34,538 bases of DNA from Deltaproteobacteria bacterium (lineage in GTDB: Bacteria > UBA10199 > 2-02-FULL-44-16 > JAAZCA01). Position 1 is the first letter of the stretch; each line of letters begins with the position of its first letter. The position numbers were made by a program, and so were the translations under genes. The stretch spans positions 1 through 34,538 of the forward strand of contig JABGOS010000091.1 of assembly GCA_018645265.1 (NCBI GenBank), written 5' to 3'. Positions 1 to 8,606 of this stretch are shown here, in pieces. Below the pieces are notes generated by a model. That model was not told where the DNA came from. It searched no databases and saw only the letters and a program-made list of their open reading frames with translations.

Positions 1-17
1 TGTAGTTACATCAAAAT

Positions 18-350
18 GAACTATTTCACACTATTTTGATGTCGATTGGTGAAGCCATGTGGCAGCCTAGATTTCTGCAGTGGGTTGCCGAAATTGCACC
101 TGAGGGAAAAACCGGTGCGTACATGGGTATTGCACAGCTGCCATGGTTTATGACGAAATTCATCACGGCATCTTACTCAGGATGGTTTCTACAGAGGTAT
201 TGTCCTGCGGATGGCACGATGAATACGCAGACCCTCTGGCTCATATACGCATTAATTGCGATGATAACACCAGTGGTGCTCGTCGTTGCAAAGGGATGGA
301 TTGGTGCATCGGTGCAAGGCAGTGATATGTCATCGAAGAAAACAGCGTAG
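18..350 (+). CDS. C-terminal fragment of an MFS transporter (POT/peptide-like MFS); 5' part missing or interrupted at the window edge
   Basis: Translation (..FHTILMSIGEAMWQPRFLQWVAEIAPEGKTGAYMGIAQLPWFMTKFITASYSGWFL..) resembles the C-terminal half of MFS transporters; an in-frame TAG sits at 3-5, so only ~110 aa are open. Confidence 0.6.
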   Translation, partial: ELFHTILMSIGEAMWQPRFLQWVAEIAPEGKTGAYMGIAQLPWFMTKFITASYSGWFLQRYCPADGTMNTQTLWLIYALIAMITPVVLVVAKGWIGASVQGSDMSSKKTA

Positions 351-385
351 GCAAGGGTAAGTTACTACATGTTGAGGAATATGTT

Positions 386-1759
386 ATGACGAGAAATGTT
401 GTCCCTTATAGAATAAAGGTAGTCGAACCGATTGAACTCCTCTCGCGCGAAGAGAGGGAGGAGAGAATCAGGGATGCTGGATTAAATGTCTTCAGACTTA
501 AATCCAAGCATGTATATATCGACTTGCTTACGGATTCTGGAACGGGTGCTCTCAGCCAGGAGCAGTTGTCTCAGATGATGTTAGGGGATGAGTCGTATGC
601 GGGTTCGGAGTCTTTTTTCAGACTTGAGGAGGCGATTCACGATATCATGTGTTTGCCTCATGTGATTCCGGTTCATCAGGGCAGGGCTGCCGAGCAGGTT
701 TTGGATCATATCCTTATAAAGGATGGTATGGTTGTACCTGGCAATACGCACTTCGATACTACCAAGGCACATATCGAGTTTCGTGGTGGACGTGCGATAG
801 ACTGTACCATCGAGGAGGGGCGTGATGCTACAATTGAGCATCCGTTTAAGGGTAATATAGATTTAAACCTGCTGGAAAAAAGTTATGACAAATATGGTAA
901 GGATAAAATCGCATACGTTCTGATTACCGTAACATGTAACTCGGGCGGTGGTCAGCCGGTCTCGATGGAAAATATTAAAGAGGTTTCAGATTTTTGTAGA
1001 GATAAACATCTGAGGCTTTTGTTTGATGCTGCGCGTTTTGCTGAAAATGCATTCTTCATTCAACAGCGCGAAAAGGGTTACAAAAATAAATCAATAAGAT
1101 CGATCGTACGTGAGATGTTTTCATATGTTCAGGGTTGCACGATGAGTGCGAAGAAGGATGGACTCGTTCCTATAGGTGGCTTTTTGGCACTTCGAGATGA
1201 GGAACTCTACGAGGATTTGAAGCCAACGGATATCTTATTTGAGGGTTTCTACACCTACGGCGGCATGAGCGGAATGAACATGGATGCGATGGCTCAAGGT
1301 CTCTACGAAGTTGTTGAGCAGGGTTATCTAGCTCACCGGATAGGGCAGACCGCTTATCTTGGGAACGAGTTGTTGAAGCGTGAAGTTCCAATTGTGACTC
1401 CAGTTGGTGGACATGCGGTGTTCATTGATGGCAGGCGCTTTTATAAGAACATCCCCGAAGATCAGTTTCCTGCGCAGCTTTTGGTCGTGGAGCTCTATCG
1501 AGAGGGTGGCATTCGCGCTGTCGAGATCGGCTCATGTCTCGCCGGTCGTGATCCTGATACGGGTAAGAATGTAAGACCAGCACTCGATCTGTGTAGACTC
1601 ACAATTCCAAGGCGCGTCTATACGTTGGAACATTTCGATTATGTTGCTGATGTGGTGCACTCCGTGTACAGCGGACAGAAGGATCGCTCGACTGGCCTTA
1701 CCTTCGAGATTGAAACGAAGGGCATCAGACATTTCACTTCTACGTTTAAAGAAATTTAA
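386..1759 (+). CDS. tnaA: Tryptophanase (beta-eliminating lyase family, PLP-dependent)
   Basis: 457 aa; PLP-lysine motif MSAKKDGLVPIGGF, HFDTT and VEIGS as in tryptophanase rather than tyrosine phenol-lyase (FTTT / MERG), C-terminus RLTIPRRVYT..GLTFEIETKGIRHFTSTFKEI. Confidence 0.92.
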   Translation: MTRNVVPYRIKVVEPIELLSREEREERIRDAGLNVFRLKSKHVYIDLLTDSGTGALSQEQLSQMMLGDESYAGSESFFRLEEAIHDIMCLPHVIPVHQGRAAEQVLDHILIKDGMVVPGNTHFDTTKAHIEFRGGRAIDCTIEEGRDATIEHPFKGNIDLNLLEKSYDKYGKDKIAYVLITVTCNSGGGQPVSMENIKEVSDFCRDKHLRLLFDAARFAENAFFIQQREKGYKNKSIRSIVREMFSYVQGCTMSAKKDGLVPIGGFLALRDEELYEDLKPTDILFEGFYTYGGMSGMNMDAMAQGLYEVVEQGYLAHRIGQTAYLGNELLKREVPIVTPVGGHAVFIDGRRFYKNIPEDQFPAQLLVVELYREGGIRAVEIGSCLAGRDPDTGKNVRPALDLCRLTIPRRVYTLEHFDYVADVVHSVYSGQKDRSTGLTFEIETKGIRHFTSTFKEI

Positions 1760-1765
1760 GTTGCG

Positions 1766-2851
1766 CTATTTACTTTCGATCAGTTTCTTCTTCAATTTGT
1801 GATAATTCTTCCAGATGGGATCGACCTTGCTCTTTAGAAAATCCTTGGGCATGGGGCTCTTTGCCAGCTCTTCCATAAGCAGAATCATGTCAGAATAGTC
1901 ATTAGCCGATATATATTCTGGCGCGTAGCTCTTCGGCCCATGGTTATGATAATTGCCAAGCGGCAGCGCAATTCCTCCAACCAGATATTCCTCTGAAATA
2001 TATACGCAGGCTTCGCACCGGCCGCCCTTCAATAATGCCCGCTGGTGCTTGAATTTTTTATTCTTCTTCAAAACCATATTTGCCGATGCGATCAACCATG
2101 CTTCAACTTCAGGGTTGTATGAACTCTGCGCATCACCGGATCTGATGACTGGGCCTCCACCTATATCAACTTTACCGCCAGGGGCGGAGCTGCATTCCAT
2201 AACTATAAGTGGGTTCTTCTTCGACACCGATTCGGATTCCATTGCAGCAAAAGCACCTAGAAAACCGGCCTCCTCAGCGCGCGTGAAGAATCCGGTTACA
2301 TTCACTTTAGCCTTCTTAGCGACGAGCCTGGTCATAAGTTCTAATATGGAGGATACTCCCATCAGGTTATCTGCTGCGAGGGCGCTTATCCTGTCATCGC
2401 TAAATTTAATGTATGGGATGTCATAATGCCCGAAATCACCTTTCGACATTTCGGATTTGGCTTTGATCTGAAAGCATGGTTTACCGTTGGAGCTCTTCCC
2501 CGTTAAGAGTTTTCCAATAGTCGCCTTGCATGGTCCGTCAGCTGTATGAACTATAACCTTTGATCCTGAAAAAAACTTTACGTCAACACGGCCCCAAAGA
2601 GCTGCAGTGCCATCCATTCCCTTGGCCTGAATGATTTCAAAACCGGGGTGGTCCATGTGGGCGCTGAAGGTAATGCCCGACTTAGAACCTCCTGAATAAT
2701 TTACTATCACATTTCCAGCCATATCCTCCGAGACGTCCAGATCTAGACCTGCCGCATACCATTTTATAAAGGTAGACACGGCGGTTTCATTGAAGGTCAT
2801 GGTTGGGAGTGATAGGACCGATTCTATTAGATTTTTAGTGGCTTTATCCAT
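1766..2851 (-). CDS. M42 family metallopeptidase (glutamyl aminopeptidase/endoglucanase-M-like)
   Basis: GITFSAHMDHPGFEI, AADNLMGVSSILEL, TRAEEAGFLGA, NYHNHGP motifs. Start probably MDKATKNLIES at 2851, not the longest ORF start at 2938, which overlaps the upstream gene. Confidence 0.85.
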   Translation of the reverse strand: MDKATKNLIESVLSLPTMTFNETAVSTFIKWYAAGLDLDVSEDMAGNVIVNYSGGSKSGITFSAHMDHPGFEIIQAKGMDGTAALWGRVDVKFFSGSKVIVHTADGPCKATIGKLLTGKSSNGKPCFQIKAKSEMSKGDFGHYDIPYIKFSDDRISALAADNLMGVSSILELMTRLVAKKAKVNVTGFFTRAEEAGFLGAFAAMESESVSKKNPLIVMECSSAPGGKVDIGGGPVIRSGDAQSSYNPEVEAWLIASANMVLKKNKKFKHQRALLKGGRCEACVYISEEYLVGGIALPLGNYHNHGPKSYAPEYISANDYSDMILLMEELAKSPMPKDFLKSKVDPIWKNYHKLKKKLIESK

Positions 2852-2877
2852 AATCAATTTAAACCCATTTCCAAACC

Positions 2878-2912
2878 CTGGAGTTGAGGGAAGAGCCAAA
2901 ACTCCAGGAGTT
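2878..2912. terminator. Inverted repeats between the Lon-like gene and the M42 gene (possible weak terminator/processing site)
   Basis: ctggagtt(2878-2885)...aactccag(2900-2907), plus overlapping palindrome aactccaggagtt (2900-2912). Confidence 0.35.
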
Positions 2913-2915
2913 AAA

Positions 2916-5564
2916 TTAACGTTTTTTCTTTTTAGCAACTTTCTTCTTCACCCTCTTCTTTACGACCTTCTTCTTGCTCTTTTTCTTTACGACCTTCTTT
3001 TTGCTCTTCTTCTTTACGACCTTCTTTTTGGTGTTTTTTGCGACCTTCTTTTCATCTTTTAGAGATTTACCGCCACCCATGCTCGCAAGAACCGCGTTCA
3101 TCTTTGAAATTCTCTTTGCGACTAGGGCGTGGATGCTGCCAGGCGGAAAGGTTCCATCCTTTCTGACTTTGCCGGCTGGTTTCCCCATTAGAAGTTCAAT
3201 GCCTTCATCGATGTTGGATACTGAATAGATATGGAATTTTCCAGCCTTAACCGCTTTGACGACATCCCCTCTGAGCATCAGATGTCTTTCATTCTGTACT
3301 GGAATGACAACACCCTGCTTTCCGGTGAGTTTTCTGGATTTACATACATCGAAGAAACCTTCGATTTTCTCGTTGGCGCCTCCAATAGGTTGAATATCCC
3401 CCAACTGATTTACAGAACCGGTTACCGCCAAATCCTGCCTTATGGGAACCCCAGATAGGGCGGAGAGCAAAGCGTAGATCTCCGTAGATGATGCGGAATC
3501 TCCGTCAACACCACCATAGGATTGCTCGAAGCAGAGTGAGGCTGAGAGGTTCAGTGGCTCACGCTGAGCGTATTTTTGTCTTAGGTATCCCGTGAGTATC
3601 AATACGCCCTTATCGTGAATAGGTCCTGACATCTTAGCTTCGCGCTCTATATTTACGATCCCACTCATGCCCACAGATGTAGTGGCGGTTACGCGGGAAG
3701 GTTTACCAAAAGAGACGTGTCCCATCTGATAGACGGATAGGCCGTTGATCTGACCTACGCGTTTACCTGAGGTGTCGACGAGGAGCACTCCCTCATCTAT
3801 CAATCTTTGCACGTGTTCCTCAGTTAAGCCGTGTCGCTCGCGTTTCTCATCAAGCGCACGCTCGACATGTTTTCTTCCGATGTGTTTTTTGTTGTCCTGA
3901 CTAGCCCAATAGTCCGCTTCACGAAGTATATCTGTGATGTAGGCAAAACGAGTGGATATCCTGTCGCGCTGTCCAGCCTCTTCAATTCCATGTTCAATCA
4001 TCGCGATAATTCCATCCTGATCGAAGTTCCGCATTTTGCCTCTTTCGCAGACCGCTTTCAGCACGGATGCAAACTGCTTCGTAGAATCGGTGGTCAGAGG
4101 CATCGTCGTTCCAAAATCTGATAGGACCTTGAAGGTCTTCGCAAAATCTTCTTCATGATGATAGAGGAGGTGGTAGACCCAGGATGGGCCGACCATAATG
4201 ACTTTCACCCTCAGATCTATCGGCTCTGGCTTTAGGGATAGTGGTGCAACCTGGAAATATGTTTCAGGTTGTTGAATCGATAACTGTTCCGTCTTTAAAA
4301 CCCTCTTAAGTTGATCCCATACGACAGGGCGCCTCATAATATCTAGCGCGTTGATAATGATATATCCACCGTCGGCTCGTAGTAATGACCCAGACTTTAT
4401 ATGTCTGAAGTCGGTGCTCCAGAAACCGCCGTGGCCTACGTTATACTCGATTGCACCGAAAAGATTCGTGTAGCTCGGATTGTGTTCCTCTACAATCGGG
4501 ACCTTCTTGTGCTCAGATCCTTCGGATGATGAGTCGTAGAGGAGGTTTACCTCATAGTACCAAAACTGATCTTCCGGTGGACGTGAGGGCGCACCGCCTA
4601 AAACTATAATGCCTTCACCTCCGCCCTGACCTCCATGTTCCGCTCCCCCATCCTTCTTTCCAGAGAAGGCCTCGATGTTATTCAGTATATGCGTTTTGAC
4701 TCTGAGTAAGTACTTTCTTACATCCTCATCCTTATGACGTGATTGCAAATCATCCATAAGGCCATCAAGAACCAGCGATGCTGAGCGCTGAACAAGCTTG
4801 TCCATAGCGTGGTGCATCTCCTTGCCAAGCGCCCTCGCTTTAGTAAGCACCCGTTTAAGTTCTGCAGAAAGCTCCTTATGACGTTTTACTTTTTTGTCCC
4901 GCTCCTTCTCTTCCATCTTTTTTTCTTTAACGAGGTTGTCGAGATAATCTATCGACACAGCCTCATTGCCTACTATTGGAAATACACTCGGCGCGACGTA
5001 TCCACCCTCCTGAACCTGAATCAGCGCAAAGCCTTCGGTCTTCAAGCTTTCTGCAAACTCTTCGAAGACCTTCTTCTCCTGCCTCTGATATCTGTCGATT
5101 ATCATCTCACGTTCGCGCTGTATGTGCTGAGATTCCAAAGTTTTCGGTATTTCAGTCCGGAGCACTCGAACTAGCTCACCCATGTCGTCACGAAATACCC
5201 TGCCCTGTCCCCTGGAGAAGGATAGCAGTACGGGCTGTGATGGATCGGTGAAGTTATAGACGTAACATCTGTCTGGAGCGCCATTGAAGCCGTCAGTTTT
5301 CGAAGGCGCCTTATCGTATTCCTTACACACCTGTTCGAGGGCTCTCTTGATGGTCGTCATTCTACCGGTACCGGCGATGCCGGCGACGTAAATGTTATAT
5401 CCAGGCTTATATAGCTTAAGGCCGAGGTCTAGCGCATCGGTCGCTCGTTTCTGACCGACTATAGCTTTGGTGGGCATTAGCTTTTTTGGTTCCTTGAATT
5501 GACCTAAAATCTTCTTGGTCGGAAGCCATCTGAGTTCTTTGTAGGGTATCTTTCTAGCGGACAT
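2916..5564 (-). CDS. Lon-like ATP-dependent protease (AAA_32/LonB-like family) with C-terminal Lys-rich tail
   Basis: 882 aa; P-loop-like VAGIAGTGRMTTIKRAL; Lon catalytic Ser region GGVDGDSASSTEIYALLSALSGVPIRQDLAVTGSVNQLGDIQPIGG and catalytic Lys region ANEKIEGFFDVCK; final 44 aa are almost entirely K/V/S/R. Confidence 0.9.
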   Translation of the reverse strand: MSARKIPYKELRWLPTKKILGQFKEPKKLMPTKAIVGQKRATDALDLGLKLYKPGYNIYVAGIAGTGRMTTIKRALEQVCKEYDKAPSKTDGFNGAPDRCYVYNFTDPSQPVLLSFSRGQGRVFRDDMGELVRVLRTEIPKTLESQHIQREREMIIDRYQRQEKKVFEEFAESLKTEGFALIQVQEGGYVAPSVFPIVGNEAVSIDYLDNLVKEKKMEEKERDKKVKRHKELSAELKRVLTKARALGKEMHHAMDKLVQRSASLVLDGLMDDLQSRHKDEDVRKYLLRVKTHILNNIEAFSGKKDGGAEHGGQGGGEGIIVLGGAPSRPPEDQFWYYEVNLLYDSSSEGSEHKKVPIVEEHNPSYTNLFGAIEYNVGHGGFWSTDFRHIKSGSLLRADGGYIIINALDIMRRPVVWDQLKRVLKTEQLSIQQPETYFQVAPLSLKPEPIDLRVKVIMVGPSWVYHLLYHHEEDFAKTFKVLSDFGTTMPLTTDSTKQFASVLKAVCERGKMRNFDQDGIIAMIEHGIEEAGQRDRISTRFAYITDILREADYWASQDNKKHIGRKHVERALDEKRERHGLTEEHVQRLIDEGVLLVDTSGKRVGQINGLSVYQMGHVSFGKPSRVTATTSVGMSGIVNIEREAKMSGPIHDKGVLILTGYLRQKYAQREPLNLSASLCFEQSYGGVDGDSASSTEIYALLSALSGVPIRQDLAVTGSVNQLGDIQPIGGANEKIEGFFDVCKSRKLTGKQGVVIPVQNERHLMLRGDVVKAVKAGKFHIYSVSNIDEGIELLMGKPAGKVRKDGTFPPGSIHALVAKRISKMNAVLASMGGGKSLKDEKKVAKNTKKKVVKKKSKKKVVKKKSKKKVVKKRVKKKVAKKKKR
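2919..3050 (-). repeat. Imperfect ~30-bp coding tandem repeat giving (KKKVVKKKSK)n tail of the Lon-like protease
   Basis: Plus-strand units of 'tttacgaccttcttnttgctcttnttc' repeat with ~30-bp period; protein tail KKVAKNTKKKVVKKKSKKKVVKKKSKKKVVKKRVKKKVAKKKKR. Confidence 0.85.
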
Positions 5565-5687
5565 ATGGGTTTTCCTCCGGTGAATATGATTGGCAGGAGT
5601 TTAGGTTATTGCGACAGTTTTGTCTAGGATAGCCACTTTACAGATGTTGCAGGAAAGGGATATATCCTTCAAACGATAGGAGGATTT

Positions 5688-7988
5688 ATGCAATATCTCT
5701 GCGATGCTGATATTGAGCGGTTTCAGGGCCTCTCAAGAATAGACGAAATTCTAGAAACTGCCTGTGAGAGGGGTGATGGAACGCTCTTCGAACATGAGGC
5801 GTATGAGGTCTTTGATGCAATAGGCATCCAATCTCCCTGCTGGCAATTTTTCAAGGCTGGCGTGGCAAAGGAAGAGCTGCGAGAAAAACTTTCAAATAAA
5901 ACATATGTTGCGAAAGTAGTTTTGATGGGCGCAACCCACAAGACAGAAATCGATGGAATCAGATTCGATGTAAGCGTAGAAAATGCATTTGATATTATAT
6001 CTGATTTCCACGGAAGAATTGAAAATATAGAGGGTGTTCTATTCGTAGAGCAGAAGGAGTATAAGTGCTCCCTTGGTTCGGAACTTCTTTTGGGTATGTA
6101 CCAAGATCCATTTTTTGGTCCATGTCTCGCAGCTGGATTTGGTGGAACTTCCACAGAAAACTATAAAGAACTCATGAAATCCGGATGTGCACAGATCTTT
6201 CTTCCGGCATCAATAGATCTTGGGAAATCAAAGGATCTTCTGAAAGATCTTCCAATACTTAAATATCTTGAGGGTGATGTTAGAGGAACTTCTAGGGTTC
6301 TATCATTTCAGAAATTCTTGGATGTTCTCAAAAACCTTCAGATGCTAGCAAGGTACTATTCCTCAGACAATCCCGATACTAAGTTTATCATCGAGGAGGC
6401 GGAGATCAATCCAGCGATAGCTGTGGATGGCGATATATTAGCCCTGGATGGAGTCGTAAGGGTTAGAAGGGGTGGGAGCCGTAATCTTCCTTCGAAACCT
6501 ATTACAAGGATAGCGAACCTTCTCGAACCTAAATCGGTAGCCATCGTTGGTGCATCAGGAAAGAACAGGGCAAATCCATCAAATATAATTCTCTCAAAAT
6601 TTCTAAAATCAAAAATGCCAAGGGAGTCTATCTATTTAGTTCACCCTAAGGAGGAGGAGATTGATGGTATCAAATGTCACGATGATATTGCCGCCCTCCT
6701 TGCCGCAAGAGGCGGTGAACCGGTTGACTGTTTCATAGTTGGTGTTCCGGCAAAGATAGCGGCGCCGTTAGTTGCTGATGGGTTGGATAAATATGCGGCC
6801 AAATCCTACCAGATCATATCCGCAGGTTTTGGTGAGACAAAGGCTGGGGTGAAGATTCAGGATGAACTCAAGGCGAAGCTCGACTCCTTGGATCCTGACA
6901 GGCGTCCCGTGATTAACGGTCCGAATACTTTGGGAAATATATATCACGACACACAGACGCTCTTTACTCCGAAATACAAGTCATCGGGAACTGGGAAGGG
7001 ATCAGGTGGCGCTGCGCTCATATGTCAGAGTGGAGCGTTCATGATCACGAGGATATCGGATCTGGGAAATATTGTGGCGCCGAAAGTTTCCATATCGGTT
7101 GGCAACCAGATGGACCTCTCCGTTGTCGATTTCTTGGAATTTCTTATCGATGAAGATGGGCTGCGTTGCTATGGGCTCTATATCGAAGGTTTGAATGAGG
7201 GTGACGGTCTAAGGCTCATGAAGCTCATCGAAGCCGCAAGAGAGAATGGACGCTTTGTAGTTATCTACAAATCCGGCAGGACAGAGGCTGGTATGGAGGC
7301 TGCCAAAGGTCATACCGCTGCGATGGCGGGCGATTATGAAATGTTCTATGATTTTATGACGAAGGCAGGTGCCCTTATTGCCGATACGTATGAGGAGTTC
7401 AATTCACTGATGATGCTTTGCACATACTGTGAAGGTTTGTCGGAGCTAAATAATAAAGATGAAATTGGAGTAGCAGGTCTTTCGAACGCTGGTTTTGAAA
7501 AGTGTGCTATAGCTGATCATCTTACTGCTACAAAATCGAAAAAGTTTGGAATTGCTTCGTTGAATGAGAAAACAAGGGCTCGGCTTCAGGATATTTTTAC
7601 AGCATATGGTATATCATCGATCATAGATCAGGGTGATATCCTAGACCTCTCCCCCATGATGAATGATGAAGGCTACGATGCAATTATCAGAGCAACCTTG
7701 GATGATGGTGCGGTCGACATTGGCATATATTCCATTGTTCCGGAGACTGTGATGATGAATACGTGTGAAAAGGGTGAGAGGCATAGAGAGGATATGATGG
7801 CCGAAGGTGGCATCTTAAGCCGTCTCATTGATATCAAGAAAGGCGCTAAGAAGCCGTTTGTTGTGTCATTTGAATCGGGATGGAAGTACAATGCATTTGC
7901 AAAGAGGTTGCTGGAAGAGGGTATTCCAACCTTCAGAAGTGTCGATGAAGCCGCAAGAACCGTCGCCAAGTGTTTGCGGATACTTTAA
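5688..7988 (+). CDS. ADP(NDP)-forming acyl-CoA synthetase, fused with ATP-grasp (beta) domain N-terminal and CoA-binding/ligase (alpha) domain C-terminal
   Basis: 766 aa; ATP-grasp_5 features AKVVLMGATHKTEIDGI; CoA-binding VAIVGASGKNRANPSN; phospho-His segment KSGRTEAGMEAAKGHTAAMAGD; SD 'aggagg' upstream. Confidence 0.88.
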   Translation: MQYLCDADIERFQGLSRIDEILETACERGDGTLFEHEAYEVFDAIGIQSPCWQFFKAGVAKEELREKLSNKTYVAKVVLMGATHKTEIDGIRFDVSVENAFDIISDFHGRIENIEGVLFVEQKEYKCSLGSELLLGMYQDPFFGPCLAAGFGGTSTENYKELMKSGCAQIFLPASIDLGKSKDLLKDLPILKYLEGDVRGTSRVLSFQKFLDVLKNLQMLARYYSSDNPDTKFIIEEAEINPAIAVDGDILALDGVVRVRRGGSRNLPSKPITRIANLLEPKSVAIVGASGKNRANPSNIILSKFLKSKMPRESIYLVHPKEEEIDGIKCHDDIAALLAARGGEPVDCFIVGVPAKIAAPLVADGLDKYAAKSYQIISAGFGETKAGVKIQDELKAKLDSLDPDRRPVINGPNTLGNIYHDTQTLFTPKYKSSGTGKGSGGAALICQSGAFMITRISDLGNIVAPKVSISVGNQMDLSVVDFLEFLIDEDGLRCYGLYIEGLNEGDGLRLMKLIEAARENGRFVVIYKSGRTEAGMEAAKGHTAAMAGDYEMFYDFMTKAGALIADTYEEFNSLMMLCTYCEGLSELNNKDEIGVAGLSNAGFEKCAIADHLTATKSKKFGIASLNEKTRARLQDIFTAYGISSIIDQGDILDLSPMMNDEGYDAIIRATLDDGAVDIGIYSIVPETVMMNTCEKGERHREDMMAEGGILSRLIDIKKGAKKPFVVSFESGWKYNAFAKRLLEEGIPTFRSVDEAARTVAKCLRIL

Positions 7989-8017
7989 AAAATAATTATT
8001 GAAGTGTTATTGAGTTC

Positions 8018-8593
8018 CTACTGAACTGCCGCTTCTCCGAATTCAAAGGCCTTATGGTTGAGCTGCACGACAGCCTCACCCTTTTTTGAAAAACGCTTTT
8101 CAACATCCTTGAGAATGCCATCCTTAAGGCCTTCTATTCCGATCGCCTTTGAAAGGGCACCTATCATAGCGACGTTTATAACGCGCTCATTTTTAAGCTC
8201 ATCGACAAGGCCGTTGGCATCAACCACTATAGAGTTGCTGCGTTTCTCAATTGAATTGATGATATCCTTCTCATCGGGATAGTCGATATTCTTAAACGGT
8301 CTGTTGCTTGTAATTACTGTGCCATCCTTTGATAGATATTCGATATACCTCAAGGCTTCCATCGGTTCGGTAGCGAGGATTAGGTCAGCTGATCCCTTCG
8401 GTATGATATCGCTGTAAATTTGGCCATCGGAGATTCTCACGTGACATACTACGGAGCCGCCGCGCTGAGCCATGCCGTGTACTTCATTCTGTTTGCACTG
8501 AAAGCCCAACTTATCAACCTGAGTTACTATCATGGCTGCAGCTGATACGATTCCCTGTCCACCCACGCCTGCAAAAATAATATCTTTTTTCAT
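8018..8593 (-). CDS. iorB: Indolepyruvate oxidoreductase subunit beta
   Basis: 191 aa; MKKDIIFAGVGGQGIVSAAAMI..NEVHGMAQRGGSVVCHVRIS typical of the POR/KOR gamma-type domain. Confidence 0.9.
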   Translation of the reverse strand: MKKDIIFAGVGGQGIVSAAAMIVTQVDKLGFQCKQNEVHGMAQRGGSVVCHVRISDGQIYSDIIPKGSADLILATEPMEALRYIEYLSKDGTVITSNRPFKNIDYPDEKDIINSIEKRSNSIVVDANGLVDELKNERVINVAMIGALSKAIGIEGLKDGILKDVEKRFSKKGEAVVQLNHKAFEFGEAAVQ

Positions 8594-8606
8594 TTGGCAC
8601 CTCGCA

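Noticed and set aside
581-841. Antisense ORFs within tnaA (581-841, 1170-1391, 1532-1732)
   Set aside because: Fully overlap a strongly conserved gene on the other strand; no recognisable protein or RBS.
2790-3228. Plus-strand F/L-rich ORFs (2790-3062, 2974-3228)
   Set aside because: Antisense translation of the Lys-rich repeat tail; low complexity only.
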